Below, in pieces: positions 37,827 through 45,556 of a stretch of DNA of 64,000 nt. The DNA lies in contig NZ_CAKJTJ010000004.1 in NCBI RefSeq assembly GCF_917563925.1, positions 88,683 to 152,682 of the forward strand, given 5' to 3'. Position numbers and translations under genes: made by a program. The first letter of the stretch is position 1. Each line of letters starts with the position of its first letter. The stretch comes from Sutcliffiella rhizosphaerae. Its GTDB lineage: Bacteria; Bacillota; Bacilli; Bacillales; Bacillaceae_I. The notes beneath the pieces are model-generated. The model was not told the DNA's origin. It worked only from the letters and a program-made list of their open reading frames with translations, and did not search any database.

Positions 37827-38684
37827 TTATTCACCTTTTATTCTAGCTAACTTAACTCCACTTGCCTTATAATGTAATGACTGTTCTAATAAATCTGCTA
37901 AGTAAGCACCAGCTTCCACGGGAGGAATACCACCTTCATGGATATTTGAAATGACCGTACGATCCGCTTCTACGGATTTCTCATTAGGTCGATAAATGAA
38001 ATAAGCGCTGACACTCTTGGAGGTTGCTAGACCTGGACGCTCACCAATGAGAGATATTACAATCTCACAATCTGTAATGCTAGCAATTTCATCTTGAATC
38101 CAGACACGACTCTTTTGGATAAACACCGGCTCTCCTACTGAAATGTTCTTCACCTTTAATCCTTGTAAAAGGGCAGGCAACAAATCTGGTATGGTTGCTT
38201 CCACTCCAGTTGAACTTAACCCATCAGAAATGATTACTTGGACTTGTTGTTTTTGTCGGAGGTTCTTTTGTGCCCACTCTATTGAGTGTGCGGAAAGTCT
38301 TCGTCCTGAGTCCAAATTCATCAAATATTGTTCCATCGATTCCGCTCTAGACTGCAATACAGGAAGGCTCATCGTCTTAATAAACTCTTTTGACACATCT
38401 TTAAACACAGCATCCTGTGCTGCTGCATGGTCAATTCGAAAATCTAAATAATTTTTCGTCTTCATCCTCGTTCCTGTTCGCCCAATTCCAATCCTTGCAG
38501 GGGTGATTGCCTGGGCTTTCTCTATATCTTCTTTCTTGATGGCATCATCTACTGTTACAATCTTTTCCGTTTTATAGATTACTTCATTTACTTGATGCTT
38601 TTTAGATGGTGTGGTTTCTACTATCTTTGTATCATTTTTCTCCAATTCCTTCATGACCATTTCCACGATTGCTTGAATATCCAT
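37827..38684 (-). CDS. eutC: ethanolamine ammonia-lyase small subunit (copy 2)
   Basis: A 285-residue EutC. It has ARIGIGRTGTRMKTKNYLDFRIDHAAA, VIISDGLSSTGVEAT, VISLIGERPGLATSK and NIHEGGIPPVEAGAYLA. The N-terminus MDIQAIVEMVMKELEKN is again an amphipathic, encapsulation-type helix, but the linker is about 50 residues shorter than in copy 1. It forms a separate unit with eutB2 upstream of eutWV. Confidence 0.95.
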   Translation of the reverse strand: MDIQAIVEMVMKELEKNDTKIVETTPSKKHQVNEVIYKTEKIVTVDDAIKKEDIEKAQAITPARIGIGRTGTRMKTKNYLDFRIDHAAAQDAVFKDVSKEFIKTMSLPVLQSRAESMEQYLMNLDSGRRLSAHSIEWAQKNLRQKQQVQVIISDGLSSTGVEATIPDLLPALLQGLKVKNISVGEPVFIQKSRVWIQDEIASITDCEIVISLIGERPGLATSKSVSAYFIYRPNEKSVEADRTVISNIHEGGIPPVEAGAYLADLLEQSLHYKASGVKLARIKGE

Positions 38685-38732
38685 TTATTTTTCCTCCTCC
38701 CTTAAGTATCGTTTTCAACCTTTAGAAAAGAA

Positions 38733-40094
38733 CTAAGTAAAAATCGATAAATCTCCAGCGCTCTCAGTCAGACGACCATCCTTCATTATCCCCATTTTCT
38801 CCAACCACACCTCAAACTCTCGTAACGGTCGTAATCCTAGCATCTCTCTCAAGCTAGCATCATCATGATAACTTGTATCTTGGTAGCTAAGCATGACATC
38901 ATCTCCACCTGGCACACCCATATAAAAATTTGCTCCTCCCAAGGCAGTAAGCATGCCAGCAATCTCCTGGTCATTCTGATCAGCCATCATATGGTTGGTA
39001 TAGGTAGGGGCAATACCCATTGGAAGACTATGGAGTTTCCCCATGAACAAATCCTCCAAATCTGCTCGAATTACTTGCTTGCCGTCATAAATCGTTTCAG
39101 GACCAATAAAGCCTGAGACATTATTCACCATAAAAGGATACCAATGCCTTGCATACCCATACGTTCTTGCTTCTAATGTTTGCATATCGACACCATCATG
39201 TGCATCAAGGGATACTTCAGAGCCTTGTCCTGTTTCAAAGTAAAACTGGTTAGGACCAGTTGATGTACTATATTTCCTCATCATTTCAAAAGCCTCATCC
39301 AGTATCTCTTTTGATACCCCAAAATCATCATTAGCCTTCTGTGTACCAGCTAAACTCTGAAACATTAATGCAATTGGTGCACCTTTTTTCAATGCTTGCA
39401 TTTGCGTAGTGATATGAGCCAACACACAGTTCTGAGTAGGAATATTCCATTTGCTCATAAAGTTATGTGTCATATGTAATATCCTTGAGACAGATTCCAC
39501 AGAATCATTATTTGGATTTACGCCAATAACAGCATCCCCTGCCCCATAAGATAACCCCTCTTTTATACTTGCCAGTATTCCATCTAGATTATCTGTCGGA
39601 TGATTAGGCTGACAACGAAAAGCTAGGCGTCCCTCTTCACCTATTGTCGTATTGCAATGAGCAGTAGGACGAATCTTTTGAGAAGCAAGTACAAGATCAA
39701 TACTGGACATGAGTTTTGCCACCGCTGAAATCATTTCACTAGTCAGACCTTTGCTGAGTCGAAATAAATCACCAGTTTTTGTAGAGTGGGATAAAATATA
39801 GTTTCGAAGCTCCCCTACAGACCACTCTTTTATTTCCTTATAGATGAACTGCTTAATATCATCGTAAATAATCCGGGTTACTTCATCTTTCTCATATGGA
39901 ATTACAGGATTTTCAAAAATCTCCTTCAAAGGTAGTTCACTCAACACTACCTTAGCTGCCATTCTTTCTAAAGAAGAATTAGCTGCAACACCTGCCATAA
40001 TATCTCCCGATTTTTCCTCACTTGCCTTTGCCAGAATATCTTTTACTGACTGAAAAGTATAATGTTGACCTTTTATTTTTGTAGAAAACAACAT
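38733..40094 (-). CDS. eutB: ethanolamine ammonia-lyase large subunit (copy 2)
   Basis: A 453-residue EutB starting MLFSTKIKGQHYTF. The frame is open to 40199, but that extension runs through the leader terminator, and AAGGAGGCTTCAGT precedes ATG 40094, so the shorter start is chosen. Signatures: FRCQPNHPTDNLDG, GDAVIGVNPNNDSVES, QNCVLAHITTQ, FYFETGQGSEVSLDAH and YTNHMMADQNDQE. It is clearly diverged from copy 1, so this is an old paralogue or a separate acquisition, not a recent duplication. Confidence 0.95.
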   Translation of the reverse strand: MLFSTKIKGQHYTFQSVKDILAKASEEKSGDIMAGVAANSSLERMAAKVVLSELPLKEIFENPVIPYEKDEVTRIIYDDIKQFIYKEIKEWSVGELRNYILSHSTKTGDLFRLSKGLTSEMISAVAKLMSSIDLVLASQKIRPTAHCNTTIGEEGRLAFRCQPNHPTDNLDGILASIKEGLSYGAGDAVIGVNPNNDSVESVSRILHMTHNFMSKWNIPTQNCVLAHITTQMQALKKGAPIALMFQSLAGTQKANDDFGVSKEILDEAFEMMRKYSTSTGPNQFYFETGQGSEVSLDAHDGVDMQTLEARTYGYARHWYPFMVNNVSGFIGPETIYDGKQVIRADLEDLFMGKLHSLPMGIAPTYTNHMMADQNDQEIAGMLTALGGANFYMGVPGGDDVMLSYQDTSYHDDASLREMLGLRPLREFEVWLEKMGIMKDGRLTESAGDLSIFT

Positions 40095-40143
40095 ACTGAA
40101 GCCTCCTTGTTTTTTGTAGAAGCCATTTTCTTTTCTAATCAAA

Positions 40144-40193
40144 CAAAAAAATGCCAAACGAGTCCACTTCATTAGATTGACTTCGTTAGGCAT
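40144..40193 (-). terminator. leader terminator (attenuator) before eutB2
   Basis: On the minus strand ATGCCTAACGA (40193-40183) pairs with TCGTTTGGCAT (40161-40151), one T-T mismatch. The stem extends inward by GTC/GAC, and seven T follow. It lies between the promoter and the eutB2 ATG, so readthrough must be controlled. The A1/G4 hexaloop seen at the other eut leaders was not found. Confidence 0.8.
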
Positions 40194-40225
40194 CTTCACC
40201 CAGCACTATTCATTTTGTACTTTTG

Positions 40226-40254
40226 AGTATAGCAGAAAATATTTTTAAAATAAA
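40226..40254 (-). promoter_or_regulatory. extended -10 sigma-A promoter of eutB2C2
   Basis: The minus strand TGCTATACT is an extended -10 (TATACT at 40231-40226), with TTTATT 17 nt upstream as a weak -35. The leader to the ATG is about 125 nt and contains the attenuator. Confidence 0.55.
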
Positions 40255-40377
40255 GATAGTTCTGATAATTACTCAAAGCAAGGGATCGTTTTAACACTAC
40301 CTTTTTTCTAAATATAGGAAACTTTTCCACCTGAAAAACGTCTAATTAAGGAGTAAATCTTATGGAGGTTGGTTGAA

Positions 40378-40800
40378 TTGCGTTTCATACGGGTAATTAG
40401 TTTTATAGGAATTATACTGGCTTCTCTACTTTTAGGATGCCAAAGCAAGCAAGTGAACGAGCTGCGTGCACATGAAATTACAAGTGTAAGTATATCTGAA
40501 TCTGCTGGCTTTAGTAATTTTAATACAGAATTCTTTATTACGTATGAGGATGAGAATTCACTTGCGTTTTTTGAACAGCTCTTCACACATGCCAAAAAAG
40601 AACAAGGTGTTGCAGACATGGCAGACCCTGAATACGACATGGAAGTTCTTTATTCTAATGGTGATAGACATACCTACTACCTTTGGGCTGGAAGTCCTGG
40701 AAACCAAAGTGTTTTAATGCAATTAAAGGACACCCATACTATCTACACAACATCGACTGAGCAGACACTTCAATTGTTAGAAATGCTGGATGGAAATTGA
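40378..40800 (+). CDS. small lipoprotein, tandem paralogue 1
   Basis: A 140-residue lipoprotein from the TTG at 40378 (MRFIRVISFIG). This start is chosen because GGAGG lies 9 nt upstream and because the downstream paralogue also begins TTG CGT. The signal peptide ends in the lipobox LLLGC. The mature part (ITSVSISESAGF, DPEYDMEVLYSNG, HTIYTTS) closely matches the gene at 40947. A 4-codon frame (ATG 40362 to TGA 40376) ends just before the start and contains its ribosome binding site. Function unknown; YhfM-like small lipoproteins are a possible relation. Confidence 0.8.
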   Translation: MRFIRVISFIGIILASLLLGCQSKQVNELRAHEITSVSISESAGFSNFNTEFFITYEDENSLAFFEQLFTHAKKEQGVADMADPEYDMEVLYSNGDRHTYYLWAGSPGNQSVLMQLKDTHTIYTTSTEQTLQLLEMLDGN

Positions 40801-40946
40801 TGTAGATATGATAGCAATTTTTAGCGAGAGTTAATTATGTGTGGTTGTTTATCCGTTGTTCATTAACTCATTTCAATACCCTTTTGGTTGTTCATATCTG
40901 ACCAGAAAACACGTTAAATTACCCCAGCAGATCAGGAGGTTAAAAT

Positions 40947-41381
40947 TTGCGTTATATACGCCTATATATTTTAAGCTTAGTGTTAACTTCTTTGCTCATT
41001 GGCTGTCAAAACAATCAAGTGAATCTGTTGGGCTCACAAGACATTACAAGCGTAAGTATCTCTGCATCTACTGGTTTCGGGACAACTAACACAGAATTCT
41101 TTGTCACTTACTCAGATGAGATATCACTTACTTTTTTTGAACAGCTACTTGCACAGGCAACCAAAGAGTCTGGGTCCGTTAATATGCCAAATCCCGAATA
41201 TGACATGGAGGTCCTTTATATGGAGGATGAAAATGTCACCTACCATTTATGGGTAGGTGATTCCGGACATAATAGCACCATTATGAAAGCGGAAGACACC
41301 CACACTATCTACACTATTTCGGAAGACTTCACACTTCAACTAATTGAAATGATAGAAGCCAAGGATACCATGCAGGAATAA
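40947..41381 (+). CDS. small lipoprotein, tandem paralogue 2
   Basis: A 144-residue lipoprotein with TTG start, AGGAGG 7 nt upstream and lipobox LLIGC. It shares ITSVSIS-S-GF-NTEFF-TY and PEYDMEVLY with paralogue 1 over its whole length, which indicates tandem duplication followed by divergence. The tail is slightly longer. Function unknown. Confidence 0.8.
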   Translation: MRYIRLYILSLVLTSLLIGCQNNQVNLLGSQDITSVSISASTGFGTTNTEFFVTYSDEISLTFFEQLLAQATKESGSVNMPNPEYDMEVLYMEDENVTYHLWVGDSGHNSTIMKAEDTHTIYTISEDFTLQLIEMIEAKDTMQE

Positions 41382-41421
41382 AGCGTTTAACTTAAAAGAT
41401 CTCTTTTTTCGGAAAACTTGC

Positions 41422-41546
41422 GTCATGACATCGATGATGACCAAGATTCTTTTAATTGAATAAATGCCATCATTCCAGCGATGATGGCAAAAGTATACCT
41501 GCTTTACTTGAAAAAATGTTGTCATACCAAGATGATGACATTTTTT
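41422..41546. repeat. three related hairpins, the last a bidirectional terminator
   Basis: GTCAT...ATGATGAC (41422-41441), TGCCATCAT...ATGATGGCA (41465-41489) and TGTCAT...ATGACA flanked by A and T runs (41512-41546). All share an ATGATG(A/G)C right arm. The third is a good terminator for the converging lipoprotein and phosphoesterase genes. Confidence 0.65.
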
Positions 41547-41553
41547 CATGGAC

Positions 41554-42255
41554 CTAGCTATCCTGCAAAATCAATGCATTTAGCTTGCCTCCATAGACAC
41601 AGCCGCCGTCAATGCAGATGCGATCTTGGTCTTGGTGATACCAAATGTCGTTGTTGCTTGTGGAGGTTCCGAAGGTTGGATGTTTATGTAGATGTGGAGT
41701 TGGGGTGTGCCCAAAGATAATCGTTTTGCCAGTATTGTTTTGCTGTTCCCAGAATTTCTCACGTAGCCATCGGAAATCCCATCTACTTGTTTCTTTCCAA
41801 TCTTTTAATGAAAGGTCTACCCCAGCGTGAACATAAATATATTGGGAGTCTTCATAGTAGTTTGGCAAACTCTTTAAGAATTCGATATGTTTTGGATAGT
41901 GTTTTAAAATAGTCTCTTTTGCAAGTGGATTTTCACCTGAAACGTTGTAAGGATTACAAAAGCTCTCCACCGTTTTCATGCCACCATTTCGGAATAATCT
42001 ACTTTGTGGGTCATACCCAGGCTCAGCTAACCAGTCTAAAAATATATCCTCATGATTGCCTCCCAAGACAATTACATTCTCACATTCAGATAATTCCATG
42101 ACCAATTCTAGCACTTCTAGCGACTTTTCCCCTCGATCCATATAATCACCAAGTAGAATGAGAGAGTCTTTTCCCCGTTGATACGATTTCTGCTCTAACA
42201 ATTCGCAAAACTCATCATAGCATCCATGTATATCCGAAATTACAATTGTTCTCAT
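41554..42255 (-). CDS. metallophosphoesterase (PrpE-like / Ser-Thr phosphatase type)
   Basis: A 233-residue calcineurin-like enzyme with the full set of dimetal motifs: ISDIHGCYDE at the N-terminus, LLGDYMDRGEKS, LGGNHEDIF, and YVHAGVD, then IFGHTPTPHLHK. The GNHE form and length resemble PrpE/diadenosine tetraphosphatase and PP1-like bacterial phosphatases. Substrate uncertain. Monocistronic, cytoplasmic. Confidence 0.88.
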   Translation of the reverse strand: MRTIVISDIHGCYDEFCELLEQKSYQRGKDSLILLGDYMDRGEKSLEVLELVMELSECENVIVLGGNHEDIFLDWLAEPGYDPQSRLFRNGGMKTVESFCNPYNVSGENPLAKETILKHYPKHIEFLKSLPNYYEDSQYIYVHAGVDLSLKDWKETSRWDFRWLREKFWEQQNNTGKTIIFGHTPTPHLHKHPTFGTSTSNNDIWYHQDQDRICIDGGCVYGGKLNALILQDS

Positions 42256-42381
42256 CGAGTGCCCTCCAATATATGCAATAATTTCCTCTTACTTTAGGCT
42301 AATACAACTGGATGAAAATGTCGATTCATTTCACTTTACGAGTATATCAATCCGCTGCTTCTAGATTCTCTAAACAATTTT

Positions 42382-42498
42382 TTATATAATAGAAAAGAGA
42401 AGTGCGCCAACACTTCTCTTCAATTTATTTATTTTTAGGAAGCCACCTATGCTTGTGATGGAGTATGGTGTTTTTTTTTCTTTATGGACAACAGCCAT
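42382..42498 (-). CDS. possible 38-aa protein coupled to the DUF1700-like gene
   Basis: ATG 42498 has a perfect GGAGG 8 nt upstream that overlaps the stop codon of the preceding gene. The frame encodes MAVVHKEKKTPYSITSIG and ends in a hydrophobic tail. Its 3' half runs through the terminator hairpin, and it contains a run of nine A, where slippage would give MAVVHKEKKHHTPSQA. Strong initiation signal, uncertain product. Confidence 0.35.
   Translation of the reverse strand: MAVVHKEKKTPYSITSIGGFLKINKLKRSVGALLFSII
42395..42420 (-). terminator. terminator of the PadR operon
   Basis: AAGAGAAGTG (42395-42404), loop CGCCAA, CACTTCTCTT (42411-42420), a perfect 10-bp stem followed on the minus strand by a T-rich stretch. 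Confidence 0.7.
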
Positions 42499-42510
42499 AG
42501 ATAGCGCCTC

Positions 42511-43164
42511 CTATTTTCTTCTGTCAGTTCCAGTAAAGAGAAGTCCTAAGAATAAGCCTAATCCAATTAGGAAAAAGACCATAAATGAGCTGATGGCAAT
42601 ATACATTTCACCGGTAGCAAAACCTGCCGTAAAGGCCACAAATAAACTAAATGCAAGAAGCCCTATTGCTACTGAGTAAAGTATGGCCCGTATTTTATTC
42701 ATCGCATATTTTTTCTTTGTTTCTCTTGTGAGCCAGCTATATGTGACAAGTGCTATACCAAACACAACAAATATTGCCGGACCTGCCACAGACTGCAACT
42801 GTAGTCCCATAAAGAACAGCATTGCCGTTGTTAAAATACCGAAAGAAATAATGAGTATCCCAGTAATCAATCCAGCTGCAGAAATACGGTCTGTCATGGA
42901 TGAATAGACTGCTTGCTTCGCTTTGTCCTTCCCAACTTCCCGCATGTCATCCACCAATCCACTTAGATCTCCCATCGAGCTAACCGCTTCGTTAAAAGCT
43001 TCCTTCTCATCCATTCCAGCTTTTTTATAATCCGCAATTTTCTCTTTCAGATTAGTTGTCAACTCTTCTTTAAGATCAAATAATTGCTGACTCTCCCCAA
43101 CACCAGAAAAGAGATTATCCACATATGAATGAATCTTTTTATCCAAATCACGTTGGTTCTTCAT
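42511..43164 (-). CDS. membrane protein with a permease-prefix / DUF1700-like N-terminus
   Basis: A 217-residue protein. The N-terminal helical cytoplasmic part (LDKKIHSYVDNLF...LFDLKEELTTNLKEKIADYKKAGMDEKEAFNEAVSSMGD) is the layout typical of proteins paired with PadR regulators; four TM helices follow (about 95-210). It overlaps the padR gene by 17 nt, so the two are coupled. The protein probably acts in envelope signalling; exact role unknown. Confidence 0.82.
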   Translation of the reverse strand: MKNQRDLDKKIHSYVDNLFSGVGESQQLFDLKEELTTNLKEKIADYKKAGMDEKEAFNEAVSSMGDLSGLVDDMREVGKDKAKQAVYSSMTDRISAAGLITGILIISFGILTTAMLFFMGLQLQSVAGPAIFVVFGIALVTYSWLTRETKKKYAMNKIRAILYSVAIGLLAFSLFVAFTAGFATGEMYIAISSFMVFFLIGLGLFLGLLFTGTDRRK

Positions 43165-43507
43165 TATGATCTATTCCTCCTTCTATTAATTGTTGTAATA
43201 CCTGCTTTGCAAAACGCCATTCTTTTTTATTTTGTTCATAGCGTGCTGCTCCGTCTTCTGTTATCCGGTAGTACTTCCTTCTTCCGCCTTGCGTTTCATC
43301 TCCCCAATACGATGAAATGAATCCATCCTTTTCAAGGCGGCGAAATGCTGTGTACAACGTCGCTTCCTTCAATTCGTATTGGCTTTTACTCAATTCAATA
43401 ATGGTCTTATAAATTTCATAGCCATAACTGTCTCCTTGACGAAGGACATTTAAAATAATCGTATCCGTATGACCACGTATCAAATCAGTCGATATTTTGG
43501 TTACCAC
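43148..43507 (-). CDS. PadR-family transcriptional regulator
   Basis: A 119-residue winged-helix regulator: IILNVLRQGDSYGYEIYK, then LKEATLYTAFRRLEKDGFISSYWGDETQGGRRKYYRITEDG, the PadR signature. No C-terminal extension. First gene of a two-gene operon with the membrane protein at 42511; autoregulation is usual for the family. Confidence 0.92.
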   Translation of the reverse strand: MVTKISTDLIRGHTDTIILNVLRQGDSYGYEIYKTIIELSKSQYELKEATLYTAFRRLEKDGFISSYWGDETQGGRRKYYRITEDGAARYEQNKKEWRFAKQVLQQLIEGGIDHNEEPT

Positions 43508-43695
43508 ATTACCTCACCTCCTACTATATAATTTATAACATATTACTGTGCGTGTCAAAGTAATATTTGATGTAATTTTGATTTTTGTGGTAATTTTGAC
43601 AAGGGTTATACGGCGTAGGCTTTTTCTGATGCTTTTTATGAGATTACGAATACTTTTCCGCTTTAAATCTTGGGTTATAGATCGTTTCAGAGTGT

Positions 43696-43815
43696 TATTT
43701 GATATTTTCAAGGGGTATTTGGATATTTTCATGATGTATTTAGATATTTTGGGAGGTTATTTGGATATTTTCTGGCGTTATTTAGATATTTTTGAGAGGT
43801 TTTCGATATTTTCTT
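43696..43815. repeat. 21-nt minisatellite, about six copies
   Basis: The core TATTTnGATATTTT recurs at 43696, 43716, 43737, 43758 and 43779, with a degenerate copy at 43800. The spacing is 21 nt (20 once) and the seven linker bases vary. In one plus-strand frame it reads heptads YLDIFxx; in the minus strand KISKYxx, interrupted. No ribosome binding site supports either frame, so it is listed as a repeat. Confidence 0.75.
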
Positions 43816-43861
43816 TAAATCCATCAATTTTCCAAGCTAATTTAAGTTGTAACAATGCAAA

Positions 43862-43899
43862 TAAAAAACGAACCTCTTTTCAATAAGAAGGTCCGTTTT
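43862..43899 (-). terminator. terminator of the YHYH-protein operon
   Basis: On the minus strand AAAACGGACCT (43899-43889) pairs with AGGTTCGTTTT (43875-43865), one mismatch, then more T. Confidence 0.75.
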
Positions 43900-43905
43900 A
43901 GATAA

Positions 43906-44058
43906 CTATTTAAAAAATTTACCCAACGCCTTACCAGTTGCCTTTCCGGCAGCTCTACGTGCAATTCTTTTACCTACAGTTCCTTTATTTACTGCATTAA
44001 TGTCACCTATAATTTTTGCAATAAAGTATAGCCAGCCCCTTGTTTTGTTAATGCTCAT
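43906..44058 (-). CDS. 50-aa basic protein
   Basis: It begins MSINKTRGWLYFIAKIIGD and ends KATGKALGKFFK; 50 residues, strongly basic with amphipathic C-terminal helix repeats (RRAAGKATGKALGK). AAGAGGTGGGAAA precedes the ATG. It is the third gene of an operon, 17 bp after another 50-aa gene, and a terminator follows. Function unknown; membrane- or nucleic-acid-binding are both possible. Confidence 0.75.
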   Translation of the reverse strand: MSINKTRGWLYFIAKIIGDINAVNKGTVGKRIARRAAGKATGKALGKFFK

Positions 44059-44075
44059 TTTCCCACCTCTTAAAG

Positions 44076-44228
44076 TTATTTACTCTCCTTCTTTTGGCTG
44101 CTAGCATTTTCTTTGGTTGTGCGATAAGTACTGACTTTTTCTTTAACAAGCTCTGAATCTTGTTTTTTTGAAAGTAACTTTACAAATACGTCTTCTACCT
44201 TATAGCAAACGGTTTTATATATCCCCAT
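44076..44228 (-). CDS. 50-aa protein of unknown function
   Basis: It starts MGIYKTVCYKVEDVFVKLLS, with a lysine-rich C-terminal half ending SSQKKESK. AGGATGG lies about 8 nt before the ATG, which is 12 bp downstream of the YHYH-protein stop. It lies in a tight operon with the genes at 44241 and 43906. No family recognised. Confidence 0.7.
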   Translation of the reverse strand: MGIYKTVCYKVEDVFVKLLSKKQDSELVKEKVSTYRTTKENASSQKKESK

Positions 44229-44240
44229 AACTTTTCCATC

Positions 44241-45449
44241 CTAACTAATCATTTTTTTCGCAACATAAACTCGTCGTCCTAACCATGCTAACCCAATGGC
44301 CACTACTCCACCTGCCGCAGCATTTGTACTTTTCCTGACATAGTCTTCGTATTCTTGAAAACCCAAATCATAGTAATGATTAAAAATGATCTCGCCCTCG
44401 TTAAACTTACTTGGCATAGATTTTTGATTTCCTTCTTTCCCAAGAGTGAATGCAAAATCCTTAATTTCAAAGACAACATCATTTGATTCGAATCCTTCTT
44501 TATGCCACGCTAATAATTTTTCATTACTTAAAGAAGGTTTCTGATATTCTAACATCTTGAACGCATCATGGTAGCCTCGATAAAAAAACTCATCTTTTAG
44601 TTCATTTTGACCTTCTTCATATCCTTTTTCATATTCTTGGATAAAGTCTTTTTCTTTCGTGTCTGGTAACGAGTAGTTATCTTTTTTTCCATCGGTAAGA
44701 CCTTGGTTATACATTTCAGCTTTTTTTGCTTCTCTTCTTTCATTCCAAGCCTCTTGAAAACCTTCCTCAAAAGATTTAATTAATAGAGCACTGTGTGTAA
44801 ATGCACCTGGAATTTGAATATCATCCTGTTTTTGTCCTAATGCATAGCCTGCATCGTATGCCTTCTTTTTTTCCGCTTCTACCTCTTTTTTTCCTTCTTG
44901 GTATCCTTTGGTGTATCCTGCTGAGTAACCTTTTTTATATGCATTAGACCCTGAAGCTGCTGCGCTATTAGTATTACTCTCATTTAATCCATCCTTGAAG
45001 CCTTGTTCATATCCTTTTTCTTCACCATTTGCTTTGTCTATTTGGTCTTGTTTGTATTGTATTTGTTCCGGGCTATTATTTACTTTTGTTCGATCATAGC
45101 TAGAAGGAGGCTCACATGGAATACCGTCACCATCCCGGTCGAGGTCCTCTGGATCATAACTTGCTGAATAACCTTTTGCATTCCAATACTCTACTACCTC
45201 ATCAAAGCTGGAAAAATCGGAACAGTTTTTATCTGTTCTAACAGGTGCAGGAGCTGGAGCTGGTGTACTTCCGCCAGAAGAGCCGCCACCATTATGGTAA
45301 TGATATCCCGTGCATAATCCCTTTGCTATGGATTTTTCGCTGCAATTATGTCCTCCATTAGAATCGGTTCTTCCTGAGTGTGCTTCGGCATAATCAGTTA
45401 TAAATATAATAGATAAAAATAGTAAAAACCCTAGTAGATATTTCAACAT
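44241..45449 (-). CDS. secreted YHYH/Excalibur-domain protein
   Basis: A 402-residue protein from ATG 45449; the frame is open to 45479, but that part contains the ribosome binding site. Signal peptide about 1-22. The YHYH motif region HSGRTDSNGGHNC...GYHYHNGG is followed by a Pro/Ala linker, then an Excalibur calcium-binding motif DLDRDGDGIPCE (about 105-116). A long region with repeated GYxxGxxxG motifs (KKGYSAGYTKGYQEG) and a C-terminal TM helix (AAAGGVVAIGLAWLGRR) complete it, so it is probably anchored to the membrane. Ligand unknown. Confidence 0.82.
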   Translation of the reverse strand: MLKYLLGFLLFLSIIFITDYAEAHSGRTDSNGGHNCSEKSIAKGLCTGYHYHNGGGSSGGSTPAPAPAPVRTDKNCSDFSSFDEVVEYWNAKGYSASYDPEDLDRDGDGIPCEPPSSYDRTKVNNSPEQIQYKQDQIDKANGEEKGYEQGFKDGLNESNTNSAAASGSNAYKKGYSAGYTKGYQEGKKEVEAEKKKAYDAGYALGQKQDDIQIPGAFTHSALLIKSFEEGFQEAWNERREAKKAEMYNQGLTDGKKDNYSLPDTKEKDFIQEYEKGYEEGQNELKDEFFYRGYHDAFKMLEYQKPSLSNEKLLAWHKEGFESNDVVFEIKDFAFTLGKEGNQKSMPSKFNEGEIIFNHYYDLGFQEYEDYVRKSTNAAAGGVVAIGLAWLGRRVYVAKKMIS

Positions 45450-45556
45450 ACCTTTGTCACTTCTCCTTAAATGAAGCAAGAAAAAAGCCAGTAGTAGGAA
45501 ATAGAACTGGCCGCTTACTTTCTTTACGTATTTGATTTTTAAAATCTATTAAACAA

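Noticed and set aside
40095-40199. N-terminal extension of EutB2 by 35 residues
   Set aside because: It runs through the leader terminator and its T run, and a perfect ribosome binding site precedes the ATG at 40094.
43696-43815. CRISPR array
   Set aside because: Units are 21 nt with only 7 variable bases, no spacers of 30 nt and no cas genes.
43548-43886. 112-codon frame with YLDIF heptads
   Set aside because: The pattern comes from the 21-nt repeat, with no ribosome binding site and an unlikely amino acid make-up.
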